A stretch of DNA of 64,000 nucleotides from Kitasatospora sp. MAA4 (GCF_029893355.1 NZ_JARZAI010000008.1:124001-188000), one strand, 5' to 3'. Numbered from the stretch's first letter, positions 7,830 to 16,578 are shown. Made by a program: numbers and translations. The notes: generated from the letters alone by a model not told the origin.

Positions 7830-9842
7830 TCACGGGGTGATGGCCACGCTCACCAGCCCGTCGGGCAGCAGCGCGAGGACGTGGCCCGCGTCGTCGACCA
7901 GGAGATCTCGGGCCGCCGCCCCCAGGCGCAGCTCGACCGTCCTGCCCGGCTCGGCCAGGCAGCATATCCGGATCAGGCCGTCCGCCCAGGCCGAGGCCAC
8001 GACCAGGCCACGCGGGCCCGCGGCGATGGCGACCGCGGTGACCGGGCACGTGTGCGAGTCCACCGGGTTCGGCATCGGCACGTGGCCCGGCTTCCAAGCC
8101 CGAACCAGCCCATCAGCCCCGCCACTGACCAACAGGACCGCCTCCTCGCCGCCCACCGGACCGTGTTCGGGCAGCGGGACACCGTCCAACGCCGTGACCG
8201 GCCCGGTGTGCAGCACCTCGCCGGCCCCGCTCGGCAGCCAGTGCACCGAACCGCACCCATCGCCGCGGGCCGGCAGCCAGGCCAGTGCGCTCGCCGCCGA
8301 CCCGCCCCACGGCTCCGGCTCCGCGCCGAACAGCACCCGCGGCGCACCCGCCTCGTCCAGCGCGGCGAACGTGCCGTCCGACCGGCACACCAGCGAGCGC
8401 AGCCGCTTGGGCACCTTCGGCCACCGGGGCGGCGCCTGCGCCCCCGTGACGGCGTCGAGCAGCAACACATCCCCCAGTTCGTCGGCCACCACCACCCACC
8501 CCGCATACGGACCCCGGCCCAGCGCGGCCACCACCAACTCCCCCGCCACAACCGCCTGCGCCCGCTCGGGCAAGGTCCACAGCGCCCACCGCGCCTGCCA
8601 GCCGACCGTGCTGGAGGTGGGGCGGGCGACCGGGTGGCCGGGCCCCAGCAGGTGGGTTCGCAGCACCTCCGCCCGTACCGACGCCCGCGTCTCGTCGAGC
8701 AACGCGGGTGCGGCCCGCCGCCACGCCGTGGCCAGCGGTTCACTGGGCCGGGCCACGAACGCGGCGGTCACGGCGCGCGGACCGGCACGGCTCACGAACG
8801 CCGGATCCGCCAACCACGGTGCGTCAGCTCCGCTGCGCACCACGTCCGTCACCAGCAGGCCCAAAAGCCCCGCCTCATCGGCCTGCGGCAGCGCTCCGTC
8901 GCCCGAATCAGCAAGGAGGGTGCGGGTGACGACCTCACCGGGCGCCGGCACAGCCGCCCGGTCCTCGTCCCGGACGCCGCTGCCTTCGCCCACCCAGGCG
9001 GCCGGCACGAACCAGGAATCCCCGGCGGGGATGAGAGACGGAACCAGCGCGGCGGCCCGCTCCACCACGGCCGCGCCGGCCAGCACCGACCACTGCGCCC
9101 GAGTCAACGGCACTCCGGCCCGCGCCAGCGCCAGCACCGCCGCCCGCACCTCGCCCGGCAGCGCCGCCCACCACGCGGCCGCCACCCCACCACGGCCGTC
9201 GACTTCCGGGGGGACCAGGGCCGCCAGGCGGGCCAGCCCCGGGTTCGGGTACACCCGGTCCGCGCCGAATGCCTGGTCGCCCGCGAGCTTGCGGTACCAG
9301 CGCTCGAACCGGGCCGCATCCGTCCACCGCGGATCATCCAGATCAAGCACCGCCGGAGCCACGGCACCGGCTCCACAACACCCGACCCGCTCCACCACGG
9401 CCGCCTCCGCCGCGACCCGCAGGCCGCGAACCGAGGACAGCACGCCCAGCAGCGAGGTGACGATCCGTGCGGGCTCCTCGGCCCGGTCCAGGTCCCACAG
9501 GACCAGCAACCGCGGCCCCGGCCGCTCGTCCAGGACCTCCAGCAACTGCTCCACCGTCCGCGCGCTGCCGCCCAGCCGGCGCGACAGCACGGCCACCGTG
9601 CCCTCCAGGCCAAGTCCGGCCAGCGACAACGCCACCGCCGGACGCACCGTCCCATCTGCTCCTGGTCCACCGGCGGCCGAGGCCAACCAGCGCAGCAGAT
9701 GCGACTTCCCGCTCCCCGGCGCACCGGACACCCAGCACAGTGCCGGCGCCCGCTCGTCGGTCAGCCACTCCAAGAGCGCCCGTCCAGCCGCTTGACGGCC
9801 CGCCCGAAGCGGCGGAAGCCAGCCAGAATTCCCACCCACCAT
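7830..9842 (-). CDS. P-loop NTPase with C-terminal beta-propeller-like region
   Basis: 670 residues. The N-terminal NTPase has a Walker A motif GAPGSGKSH near residue 43 and a Walker B-like LLVLWDLD near 112, as in STAND/AAA-type ATPases. The middle is a helical Ala/Leu-rich region. The C-terminal 270 residues have repeated strand-turn units (VVADELGDVLLLDAVTG; ALDGVPLPEHGP; LLVSGGADGLVRAWKPG; VVASAWADGLIRICC), consistent with WD40-type blades. This layout suits a STAND-like sensor or an assembly ATPase in the toxin locus. ATG 9842. Domain reading confident, role uncertain. Confidence 0.68.
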   Translation of the reverse strand: MVGGNSGWLPPLRAGRQAAGRALLEWLTDERAPALCWVSGAPGSGKSHLLRWLASAAGGPGADGTVRPAVALSLAGLGLEGTVAVLSRRLGGSARTVEQLLEVLDERPGPRLLVLWDLDRAEEPARIVTSLLGVLSSVRGLRVAAEAAVVERVGCCGAGAVAPAVLDLDDPRWTDAARFERWYRKLAGDQAFGADRVYPNPGLARLAALVPPEVDGRGGVAAAWWAALPGEVRAAVLALARAGVPLTRAQWSVLAGAAVVERAAALVPSLIPAGDSWFVPAAWVGEGSGVRDEDRAAVPAPGEVVTRTLLADSGDGALPQADEAGLLGLLVTDVVRSGADAPWLADPAFVSRAGPRAVTAAFVARPSEPLATAWRRAAPALLDETRASVRAEVLRTHLLGPGHPVARPTSSTVGWQARWALWTLPERAQAVVAGELVVAALGRGPYAGWVVVADELGDVLLLDAVTGAQAPPRWPKVPKRLRSLVCRSDGTFAALDEAGAPRVLFGAEPEPWGGSAASALAWLPARGDGCGSVHWLPSGAGEVLHTGPVTALDGVPLPEHGPVGGEEAVLLVSGGADGLVRAWKPGHVPMPNPVDSHTCPVTAVAIAAGPRGLVVASAWADGLIRICCLAEPGRTVELRLGAAARDLLVDDAGHVLALLPDGLVSVAITP

Positions 9843-9966
9843 GCCCCTCCAAACGTGACCGTCAGTCTACGAGCCATCCGGAGCCGGCTCCGCAGAGTCA
9901 GGCCATGACTTGAGCGCGAGATCGCGGCCGGGCCGTGGAATCGCAAGCGCACCACCTGCGCAGCGC

Positions 9967-10848
9967 CTAGGACGCGCACCCCTCCTCTTGGCGGAAGTCG
10001 AGCATGTAGAGGACCTTGTCGTAGCGGCAGGTGCCGACAGCGACGAAGTCGGGCAGACGGCCGTATTCGCTGAAGCCCAGCGATCGGTAGAGGTGCAGGG
10101 CGTTGCCGTTGTCGCCACGGGCGTCCAGGGTGAGGACCTCGATTCCTGCCCGCCTGGCGTCAGTGATCAAGGCGGCAGTGAGTGCCCGGCCGATGCCGTG
10201 ACCATGGGCAGCGGCATCCACCGCGATCTTCTCCAGGTCGGCGTGCGGGCGATGGGTCGGTCGCGCGTAGCGCAGCCAGTACCCCAGCCCGACCAGCTGA
10301 CGGTCGAGGTAAGCGGCACGCAGGGCTGCATCACCGGCGTTCGCCGCGGAGACGACATGGTCGAGGAGTTTCGACACCTCATCGCGCGACGGAGGTTCGA
10401 CCCAGCCAAGTGCAGCACCTGCACGGACCAGGTCAGTCAGGATCTTGTGGGCCGACTCCGCAAACCGGGCCGCAAGGTCCGGATCGGACGTCAGCTCCGT
10501 GGCGTCGAGGATGAGAGGCTCACGGGTTCCACCGCTGGTGGTCGGCGCGCCCTGAGGCCCCTGGGCGGGGTCGCTCGGGTGCGGCGAGAGCGGGGTGACC
10601 TCGTCGGTGCGCCACACGCGCAGCGGCATGGAGGCCAGGACCTCCTCCAGCTGCCCGGCGTCGGCGGCGCTGAAGAGGCCGAGGGTGCGCCACTCGCCCG
10701 GTTGCAGCGGTGGGCGCCACAGGCGCAGCAGGTGGCCCTGTGCCGCGAGTTCACGCGCGCGGGCGGCCTCGCGGGCGCGGATGTCCGCGACGGCTTGCTC
10801 CGAGGTCCCGTCCGGGACGCGGGTGGTCATCGTGACGAGGAACTCCAT
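9967..10848 (-). CDS. Muconolactone-isomerase-like domain fused to GNAT acetyltransferase
   Basis: 293 residues. Residues 1-95 resemble muconolactone delta-isomerase (MEFLVTMTTRVPDGT, then REAARARELAAQGHLLRLWRPP and WRTLGLFSAAD). Residues 115-293 form a GNAT acetyltransferase: LEKIAVDAAAHGHGIGRALTAAL is the acetyl-CoA loop, followed by VLTLDARGDNGNALHLYRSLGF. The two domains are joined by a Pro/Gly-rich linker. GNAT substrate unknown. The isomerase-like part is common as a stand-alone dimeric alpha/beta-barrel protein in Streptomyces, so it may be structural or regulatory here. Start ATG 10848; no overlap with neighbours. Confidence 0.82.
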   Translation of the reverse strand: MEFLVTMTTRVPDGTSEQAVADIRAREAARARELAAQGHLLRLWRPPLQPGEWRTLGLFSAADAGQLEEVLASMPLRVWRTDEVTPLSPHPSDPAQGPQGAPTTSGGTREPLILDATELTSDPDLAARFAESAHKILTDLVRAGAALGWVEPPSRDEVSKLLDHVVSAANAGDAALRAAYLDRQLVGLGYWLRYARPTHRPHADLEKIAVDAAAHGHGIGRALTAALITDARRAGIEVLTLDARGDNGNALHLYRSLGFSEYGRLPDFVAVGTCRYDKVLYMLDFRQEEGCAS

Positions 10849-10873
10849 GCCCCCAGTCTCCCCCTCGGCGGAC

Positions 10874-11464
10874 TCACCGCTGCGCGAGCTCGGCCAGCCA
10901 GTGGTGCGGCTCCGCTCCCGGCGGGCCGAGGCGCGGGGTCAGCCAGGCGCGCTGCTCGGCGGTCAGCAGCGGGGCCAGCGCCCGGAAGTCCAGGTCGTCC
11001 TTGTCCCGGCCGTCGCGGGACTTGAACAGCAGGACCACCTCGGGGGAGAGGTAGGGCAGGCCGCCGGAGCCGGTCCAGGTGAGCCCGGTCAGCGGGCGGC
11101 GGGAGTTCCGGCCGCGGTGGAACACCCAGTCCGGCCCCTCCGTCCGGGCCACCAGGATCTCCACCTCCGCCGGGCCGTCGACCAGGCTGAGGGTCTCGCG
11201 TCCCGGCTCGACCGGCTGCGGGTGTGTCCATGGGCGGCGCTCGCCGGTGCGCCGGTCGGTGAGCAGCAGGCCGCGGTCGGCGAAGGTCTCGGCGAGGAGG
11301 GCCAGTTCGCGGTCCAGCACCAGCACGTCCACGTCGGAGTGCGGCCGCCGCACCCGTCCGACGTGCAGGTCCACGGCCCAGCCGCCCGCGACCCACCAGG
11401 AGCCGGGGTAGTCGGCGAAGAGGCCGGTGACCGCGGTGAGTTGCGTCTCTGCTTCGAAATCCAT
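10874..11464 (-). CDS. Nucleotidyltransferase-domain protein (aminoglycoside adenylyltransferase-like)
   Basis: 196-residue protein of the DNA polymerase-beta-like nucleotidyltransferase superfamily. WWVAGGWAVDLHVGRVRRPHSDVDVLVL (key residues GGWAVD, then HSDVDV with the two metal-binding Asp) resembles the ANT(2'')-type/LinB-like fold. PYLSPEVVLLFKSRDGRDKDDLDF near residue 145 is the usual C-terminal signature. These proteins transfer AMP to small molecules such as aminoglycosides, but many genomic members have no known resistance function. Resistance is not claimed. Confidence 0.78.
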   Translation of the reverse strand: MDFEAETQLTAVTGLFADYPGSWWVAGGWAVDLHVGRVRRPHSDVDVLVLDRELALLAETFADRGLLLTDRRTGERRPWTHPQPVEPGRETLSLVDGPAEVEILVARTEGPDWVFHRGRNSRRPLTGLTWTGSGGLPYLSPEVVLLFKSRDGRDKDDLDFRALAPLLTAEQRAWLTPRLGPPGAEPHHWLAELAQR

Positions 11465-11492
11465 TAGTACAATATGACATACCAGTCTGCCG

Positions 11493-12389
11493 CTAGGTCG
11501 GCAGCCTCCCGGCCGCCGCCGGATCCGTCAGGCCCGCCTGAAGGTCGCCGTCCTTGCCGACCCGCGCGGCGACCTGCTCCGGGGTGAAGGCCAGCTCCTC
11601 GGCTCGTCCGCAGTCCGCTACCTCGGACCAGGCCAGCGGGGTGGAGACGCCCGGCTCGGCTCCGGCCCGCAGCGAGTAGGCGGCGGCGGTGGTCTTGGCA
11701 CTGCTGTTCTGCGACCAGTCGACGAAGACCCGGTCGGGCCGCAGCTGCTTGGCCATCCGGTCGACCACCAGCCCGGGGTGCGCCTGGCGCAGTCGCCGGG
11801 CCAGCTCGCGCGCGTAGTCGCCGACCTGCCCGGCGGGCGTCGCGACCAGCGCGACGGTCAGGTGCAGGCCCTTGCTGCCGGTGGTCTTCGGGTAGGCCGC
11901 CAGACCGTCCGCGGCCAGCAGTTCGCGCGCGGCCAGCGCGACCGCGCAGCACTCCACCACGGTCGCCCCCGGGCCGGGGTCCAGGTCGACGATCAGGCGG
12001 TCGTGGGTGCGCGGCGCGAGGCGCCACTGCGGGACGTGGACCTCCAGGCAGCCGAGGTTGGCCGCCCAGAGCAGGGTGGGCAGGTCGGCGACCACGACCT
12101 GGTGCAGCGTCTCGTGGTGGTGCTCGACGTCCAGCCCGCGCACCCAGGCCGGTGCGCCCGGCGGGACGCGCTTGGCCCAGAACCGCTGGCCCTCCACGCC
12201 TTCGGGCATCCGCAGGAAGCTGGCCGGCCGGTCCAGCAGATGCGGCAGCATGGCGGGGCCGACCTGCGCGTAGTAGTGCAGCACGGCGGCCTTGCTGAAG
12301 CCGGTCCGCGGGTAGAGGACGCGGTCCAGGTGGGTCAGCCGCAGGCGGCGGCCCTCGACCTCGGTGACGGCGGCATTGGGGTCGGGCAT
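11493..12389 (-). CDS. ligD: LigD-type NHEJ polymerase/primase domain protein
   Basis: 298-residue stand-alone polymerase domain of the LigD (AEP primase-polymerase) family, which fills gaps at Ku-bound breaks. Markers are HLDRVLYP near residue 20, LIVDLDPGPG with catalytic Asp135 and Asp137, KTTGSKGLHL near 165, FVDWSQNS near 225, and the C-terminal LAWSEV. Ligase and phosphoesterase domains are absent, as is usual for split actinobacterial LigD proteins. It is divergent from the PHP-domain gene. Together with ku at the window start it forms part of the NHEJ set. Confidence 0.92.
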   Translation of the reverse strand: MPDPNAAVTEVEGRRLRLTHLDRVLYPRTGFSKAAVLHYYAQVGPAMLPHLLDRPASFLRMPEGVEGQRFWAKRVPPGAPAWVRGLDVEHHHETLHQVVVADLPTLLWAANLGCLEVHVPQWRLAPRTHDRLIVDLDPGPGATVVECCAVALAARELLAADGLAAYPKTTGSKGLHLTVALVATPAGQVGDYARELARRLRQAHPGLVVDRMAKQLRPDRVFVDWSQNSSAKTTAAAYSLRAGAEPGVSTPLAWSEVADCGRAEELAFTPEQVAARVGKDGDLQAGLTDPAAAGRLPT

Positions 12390-12483
12390 ACCTCCATCGC
12401 ACGTCCTCGGCCGCTCCCGCGCACCCCGTGCGCTGCGGTCGGGGCGGGATCGGGTTCATGCTGGACCTTGGAGGTGCTGCCCG

Positions 12484-13512
12484 ATGGACCCGATCGACGC
12501 GCTGGAGCGGATCGCCTTCCTGCTGGAACGGGAGCACGCGTCGACCTACCGCGTCCAGGCCTTCCGCCACGCGGCCGGGGTGCTGGCCGGGCGCTCCGAT
12601 CTGCCGCGCACCGCCGCAGGCCTGACCGCGCTGCCGGGCATCGGCCCCAAGACCGCCGCCGTCGTCACCGAGGCGCTCGCCGGCCGCACGCCCCGCTACC
12701 TGGCCGAGCTGGAGGAGCGCGCGAGCACGCCGCTCGCCGAACTCGACGACGCCGGCCAGCGCCTGCTCGACGCACTGCGCGGCGACTGCCACCTGCACTC
12801 CGTCTGGTCCGACGGCGGCAGCCCGATCGAGGCGATGGCGCACACGGCCCGCCTGCTCGGCCACGAGTGGGCGGTGCTGACCGACCACTCGCCGCGACTG
12901 ACCGTGGCCAACGGCCTGAGCGCCGGGCGGTTGCGCGAGCAGCTGACCGTGGTCGCCGAGGTCAACGCGCGGCTCGCGCCGTTCCGGCTGCTCACCGGCA
13001 TCGAGTGCGACATCCTGGACGACGGCTCGCTCGACCAGGACGAGGACCTGCTCGCCGAACTCGACGTGGTGGTCGCCTCGGTGCACTCCAAGCTGCGGAT
13101 GCCGCCCGCCGCGATGACCCGCCGTCTGGCGACCGCCGCGTCCGACCCGCTGGTGGACGTGCTCGGGCACTGCACGGGCCGGTTGATCGCGCAGGACAAC
13201 CCGCGCCCCGAGTCGCAGTTCGACGCGGCCGCGGTCTTCGCGGCCTGTGTGGAGCACCGGACGGCGGTGGAGATCAACTGCAGCCCCAAGCGGCTCGATC
13301 CGCCGATGCGGCTGCTGCGCCAGGCCGAGCAGGCCGGCTGCCTCTTCTCGCTGGACACCGACGCGCACGCGCCGGGCCAGCTGAGCTGGCAGCCCTACGG
13401 GTGCGCCCGGGCGGCGCAGGCCGGCCTGCCGCCCGAGCGGGTGATCACCACCTGGACGGCCGACCAGCTGCTCGCCTGGACCGACACCGGCCGTCTGCCG
13501 AAGGCAGCCTGA
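12484..13512 (+). CDS. PHP-domain protein with helix-hairpin-helix N-terminus
   Basis: 342 residues. Residues 1-90 match the N-terminal part of DNA polymerase X (LERIAFLLEREHASTYRVQAF, then a helix-hairpin-helix LPGIGPKTAAVV). The PHP phosphoesterase domain starts at GDCHLHSVWSDG with metal ligands His103 and His105, and continues through VLTDHSPRL, TGIECDIL, VASVHSK, GHCTGR and SLDTDAHAP. The polymerase palm between the two is missing, so this is a PolX-like nuclease/phosphoesterase without polymerase. It lies divergent from the LigD polymerase, suggesting a DNA-repair role. ATG 12484. Confidence 0.82.
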   Translation: MDPIDALERIAFLLEREHASTYRVQAFRHAAGVLAGRSDLPRTAAGLTALPGIGPKTAAVVTEALAGRTPRYLAELEERASTPLAELDDAGQRLLDALRGDCHLHSVWSDGGSPIEAMAHTARLLGHEWAVLTDHSPRLTVANGLSAGRLREQLTVVAEVNARLAPFRLLTGIECDILDDGSLDQDEDLLAELDVVVASVHSKLRMPPAAMTRRLATAASDPLVDVLGHCTGRLIAQDNPRPESQFDAAAVFAACVEHRTAVEINCSPKRLDPPMRLLRQAEQAGCLFSLDTDAHAPGQLSWQPYGCARAAQAGLPPERVITTWTADQLLAWTDTGRLPKAA

Positions 13513-13551
13513 CACTATGTCAGATCGAGGCGGCACCCCCAGTGCGCCGCG

Positions 13552-14337
13552 TCAGGGGCGGTAGAGGTAGGGGGTCGTGGTGGCGAGGAGGGTGAAGCCG
13601 AGGCGTTGCAGGATCGGGCGGCTCTGGTCGGAGGCGTCGACCTGGAGGTAGTCGTAGCCGCGCTCGGCGGCGATCGCGGCACGGTAGGCGATCAGTGCGC
13701 GGTAGATGCCGCGGCCGCGCCAGGGCGCCGCAGTGCCGCCGCCCCACAGCCCGGCGAACCGCGTGCCCGGCGCCAGCTCCATCCGGGCCGCGCTCACCGG
13801 CCGGTCGCCGGCCATCGCGACGACCGCGACCACGCTCTCGGGCGCCTCGGCGAGCTGCTTGAGCAGGGTCCCCCGGACGCGGGCCGCACCGCTGCCGAAC
13901 GCCTCCTCGTGGACCTCCGCCACCAGGTCGACGCCGGCCGGATCGGTCACCCGTACCAGCCGCACACCCTCGGGCGGCTCGACTGCGGTCGGCAGCTCGC
14001 CGGTGCGGGCGACCATCAGCGCCTCGGCGGGCTCGGGCGTGAAGCCGGCTGCCGTCAGCCGGTCCCCGAGGTCGGCCGGCCGGTCGTGGGAGTAGAGCTT
14101 CCACTCGAACTCCTGCCCCCGCGCGGTGAAGTGCGCGACCTGGGCCGCGATCGCCGCCGGCGCGCTCGCCCGGTCCAGGTCCGACCAGAGCACCCCGACC
14201 CACCCGCCGTCCGCGCCGTCCGCGCTGACCTGCCGCACCACGCCGCCGTCCCGCTCGACCCGCGCGCCGGGCCGGTTGGGCCGCGCCTCCCGCCGCATCT
14301 CGCGGTCGAACAGTGCCAGCACCTCGTCCTTGTCCAT
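13552..14337 (-). CDS. GNAT family N-acetyltransferase
   Basis: 261-residue protein with a C-terminal GNAT domain: VVAMAGDRPVSAARMELAPGTRFAGLWGGGTAAPWRGRGIYRALI contains the acetyl-CoA pyrophosphate loop (RGRGIYRAL), then ERGYDYLQVDASDQSRPILQRLGF as strand 5 and terminal helix. Residues 1-110 form a second, degenerate GNAT-like half. ATG at 14337 begins MDKDEVLALFDREMR. Substrate unknown. It is convergent with the PHP gene, with a 39-base gap. Confidence 0.85.
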   Translation of the reverse strand: MDKDEVLALFDREMRREARPNRPGARVERDGGVVRQVSADGADGGWVGVLWSDLDRASAPAAIAAQVAHFTARGQEFEWKLYSHDRPADLGDRLTAAGFTPEPAEALMVARTGELPTAVEPPEGVRLVRVTDPAGVDLVAEVHEEAFGSGAARVRGTLLKQLAEAPESVVAVVAMAGDRPVSAARMELAPGTRFAGLWGGGTAAPWRGRGIYRALIAYRAAIAAERGYDYLQVDASDQSRPILQRLGFTLLATTTPYLYRP

Positions 14338-14480
14338 ACCCCTACTCCAGCACAGGCCGCGGGCGGTCGGCCCCGGCGCCACCTGGACGGCCCTGAAATC
14401 AGGCCGCCGCCCGCCGGGCCTGCCAGCGTGGGGCATGGACGGCAGGTCTGACGGTGGACGACGAGACGGAGGAACAGGAC

Positions 14481-15308
14481 ATGGCTGCACCAGGCGGATG
14501 GAGCGTGCCGATCGAGACCGGGCCGGTGGAGTGGCTGCCGGTGCTCGACATCCCCGAGCCCGGGCGCCAGCGCCGGCTCACCGTGCTGCTGCGCCTGCTG
14601 ATGCTGCTGCCGCACTTCGTCGTCCTGTTCGTGCTCTCGTTCGTGGCGACCCTGGCGGCCATCGTCGGGTGGTTCGCCGCGCTGGTCACCGCCGAGCTGC
14701 CCGAGCCGATCGCCCGCTTCCTGGCCGGGTACGTCGGCTACTACCTGCGGGTGGGGGCGAGCGCGGCGCTGCTGGTGGACAGCTACCCGCCGTTCTCGCT
14801 GACCGCGCCCGCCGGCTACCCGGTGCAGATCGAGCTGCGCCCGGGGCGGCTGAACCGCCTGGCCGTGCTGTTCCGGATCATCCTGATGTTCCCCGCGGCG
14901 GTCATCGAGAGCCTGGCCACCGGCGGCTGGTTCGCCGTGTCGGTGCTGATCTGGCTCTGGGTGCTGATCGCCGGCCGGATGCCCCGGCCGCTCTTCGAGG
15001 CGACCGCCGCCATCGCGCGCTATGCGTTCCGGCTGCACGCGTACGGGCTGATGCTGACCTCGGCCTACCCCAAGAGGCTGTTCGGCGACGGTCCGCCGGA
15101 CCCGCGGGTGGAGGTCCGTTCCGCGACGAGCCCGCTGCGGCTCAGCAGCGCCGGCGCGGCGCTGCTGGTGCTGTTCCTGGTGCTCGGGCTGGCGAGCAAC
15201 CTCGCCGAGTCCCTCACGAGCGGCAACGACAACGACACGTCCTCGTCCGCCGAACGGAGGACCGCGCCGAGTGTCATGCCGGATTTGCCCCGGTACGTCC
15301 GCACATAG
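14481..15308 (+). CDS. DUF4389 membrane protein
   Basis: 275-residue integral membrane protein, with DUF4389 present as two repeated units. Hydrophobic segments lie near residues 38-70 (LLRLLMLLPHFVVLFVLSF), 85-105, 130-165 (LFRIILMFPAAVIES; WFAVSVLIWLWVLIAG) and 225-245. Each unit ends with an amphipathic YVGYYLRVGA or IARYAFRLHAYGLMLT helix. ATG 14481 is chosen over GTG 14454 because GGAGGA lies seven bases upstream. It is often next to stress-type genes in Streptomyces; function unknown. The serine hydrolase gene follows six bases later on the same strand. Confidence 0.8.
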   Translation: MAAPGGWSVPIETGPVEWLPVLDIPEPGRQRRLTVLLRLLMLLPHFVVLFVLSFVATLAAIVGWFAALVTAELPEPIARFLAGYVGYYLRVGASAALLVDSYPPFSLTAPAGYPVQIELRPGRLNRLAVLFRIILMFPAAVIESLATGGWFAVSVLIWLWVLIAGRMPRPLFEATAAIARYAFRLHAYGLMLTSAYPKRLFGDGPPDPRVEVRSATSPLRLSSAGAALLVLFLVLGLASNLAESLTSGNDNDTSSSAERRTAPSVMPDLPRYVRT

Positions 15309-15314
15309 TGCGGC

Positions 15315-16529
15315 ATGACACGCACCAGAGCGGCCCTGGCCCTCACCGCCGCCACGATGATCGCCACCAGCCTTCCGAGCACCGCGGGCGCCGCCGCCCT
15401 CTCGGGCGCCCCGCACGACCCGCACGCCTGCGTCCGCTCCGAGCCGCAGGGCGGGCCGGGCAGGACCGTGCTCGACATCGCCCGGCAGGCGAAGGACCAG
15501 TACGGCCTGAAGTCGGTGATCCTCAAGGTCACCCGCGACGGCCACGACCTCGCCACCTCCGCGCTCGGCGAGTCCATGACGGGCGTACCGGCCGAGCCGG
15601 ACATGCACTTCCGGGCCGGTTCGGTGGGCATCGCCTACATGGGCACGATGCTGCTGCAGCTGGTGGACGAGCACGTGGTGAGCCTCGACGACCCGATCTC
15701 GCGCTGGCTGCCGGACGTGCCGCACGCCGACCAGATCACCCTGCGGATGCTCGGCTCCAGCACCTCGGGCCTGCACGACTACGTCACCGACCCGGCCTTC
15801 CTCGCCGAGCTGGAGGCCCACCCGTTCCGCCACTGGACCGACGACGACGTGCTCGCCTACCCCTTCAGCCACGACCTCTGGTACGACCCGGGTACCAACT
15901 GGAGCTACTCGCACGGCAACTTCGTGCTGCTCGGCGAGGCCCTGGAGCGGATCACCGGCATCCCGCTGGACAAGCTGATGGAGCAGCGCGTGACGGGCCC
16001 GCTCGGGCTGCACAACACGCAGAACAACTTCACGCCCGACATCCCGGCCCCGGTGCTGCACTCCTTCACCTCGGAGCGCGGCAAGTACGAGGAGTCCACC
16101 TTCTGGAACCCGTCCTGGACGACCGCGCGGGGCGCCGTGATCACCACCGACATCTGCGACCTGGCCCGCTCGGCGCAGGCCATCGGCACCGGCGAACTGC
16201 TCTCGCCGGCCGGCTTCCAGACCCAGCTCAACCCGGGCACGGTCGGCCTCGGCGGGCCCACCGACAAGTGCCCGGCGACGGTGTGCCTGCACAACACCGA
16301 GGCGCTGCACTTCGGCTTCACCGTCCTGGTGGAGAACGGCTGGATCCTCCAGAACCCGTCCTTCTCCGGGTACGCGGCGATCCAGGCCTATCTGCCGAGT
16401 AAGTGCCTGTCCATCGCGGTCTCCACCACCAAGGGCCCCGACTCGCCCGACGGCAACACGGCCGAGGCGATCGCCGCGCAGATCGCCGCCGCCTTCGCGC
16501 CGGACAACCCGATCCCCACTGGCAGCTGA
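15315..16529 (+). CDS. Secreted serine hydrolase, beta-lactamase/DD-peptidase-like, altered active site
   Basis: 404 residues with a signal peptide (about 1-28, cleavage near AGAAA). The overall fold is class C beta-lactamase/DD-peptidase: FRAGSVGIAYMGTMLLQLVDEHVVSLDDPISRWLPD, GSSTSGLHDYV, WSYSHGNFVLLGEALERITG and a late HFGF. The SxxK catalytic lysine is absent: Ser103 is followed by Val-Gly-Ile, and the Tyr-x-Asn motif reads YSH. The protein may use another mechanism or may bind without turnover. ATG 15315 lies six bases after the DUF4389 gene, so the two are probably co-transcribed. Confidence 0.82.
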   Translation: MTRTRAALALTAATMIATSLPSTAGAAALSGAPHDPHACVRSEPQGGPGRTVLDIARQAKDQYGLKSVILKVTRDGHDLATSALGESMTGVPAEPDMHFRAGSVGIAYMGTMLLQLVDEHVVSLDDPISRWLPDVPHADQITLRMLGSSTSGLHDYVTDPAFLAELEAHPFRHWTDDDVLAYPFSHDLWYDPGTNWSYSHGNFVLLGEALERITGIPLDKLMEQRVTGPLGLHNTQNNFTPDIPAPVLHSFTSERGKYEESTFWNPSWTTARGAVITTDICDLARSAQAIGTGELLSPAGFQTQLNPGTVGLGGPTDKCPATVCLHNTEALHFGFTVLVENGWILQNPSFSGYAAIQAYLPSKCLSIAVSTTKGPDSPDGNTAEAIAAQIAAAFAPDNPIPTGS

Positions 16530-16537
16530 GGGGACGG

Positions 16538-16578
16538 CAGGCCTGGGGCGAGAGGGCCTACCTCTCGCCCCAGGCCTG
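16538..16578. terminator. Bidirectional hairpin between convergent genes
   Basis: Perfect 18-bp inverted repeat, CAGGCCTGGGGCGAGAGG at 16538-16555 and its complement at 16561-16578, around a 5-base loop that holds the stop codon of the pseudouridine synthase gene. There is no T-run, which is common for Streptomyces terminators. It can serve both converging transcripts. Confidence 0.75.

Noticed and set aside
10874..11464. Aminoglycoside resistance gene
   Set aside because: The nucleotidyltransferase fold is clear, but similarity by eye does not establish a resistance function.
14055..16402. Overlapping long frames on both strands over the DUF4389 and serine hydrolase genes
   Set aside because: Arg/Pro-rich shadow translations without motifs, while the annotated frames have signal peptides and family motifs.
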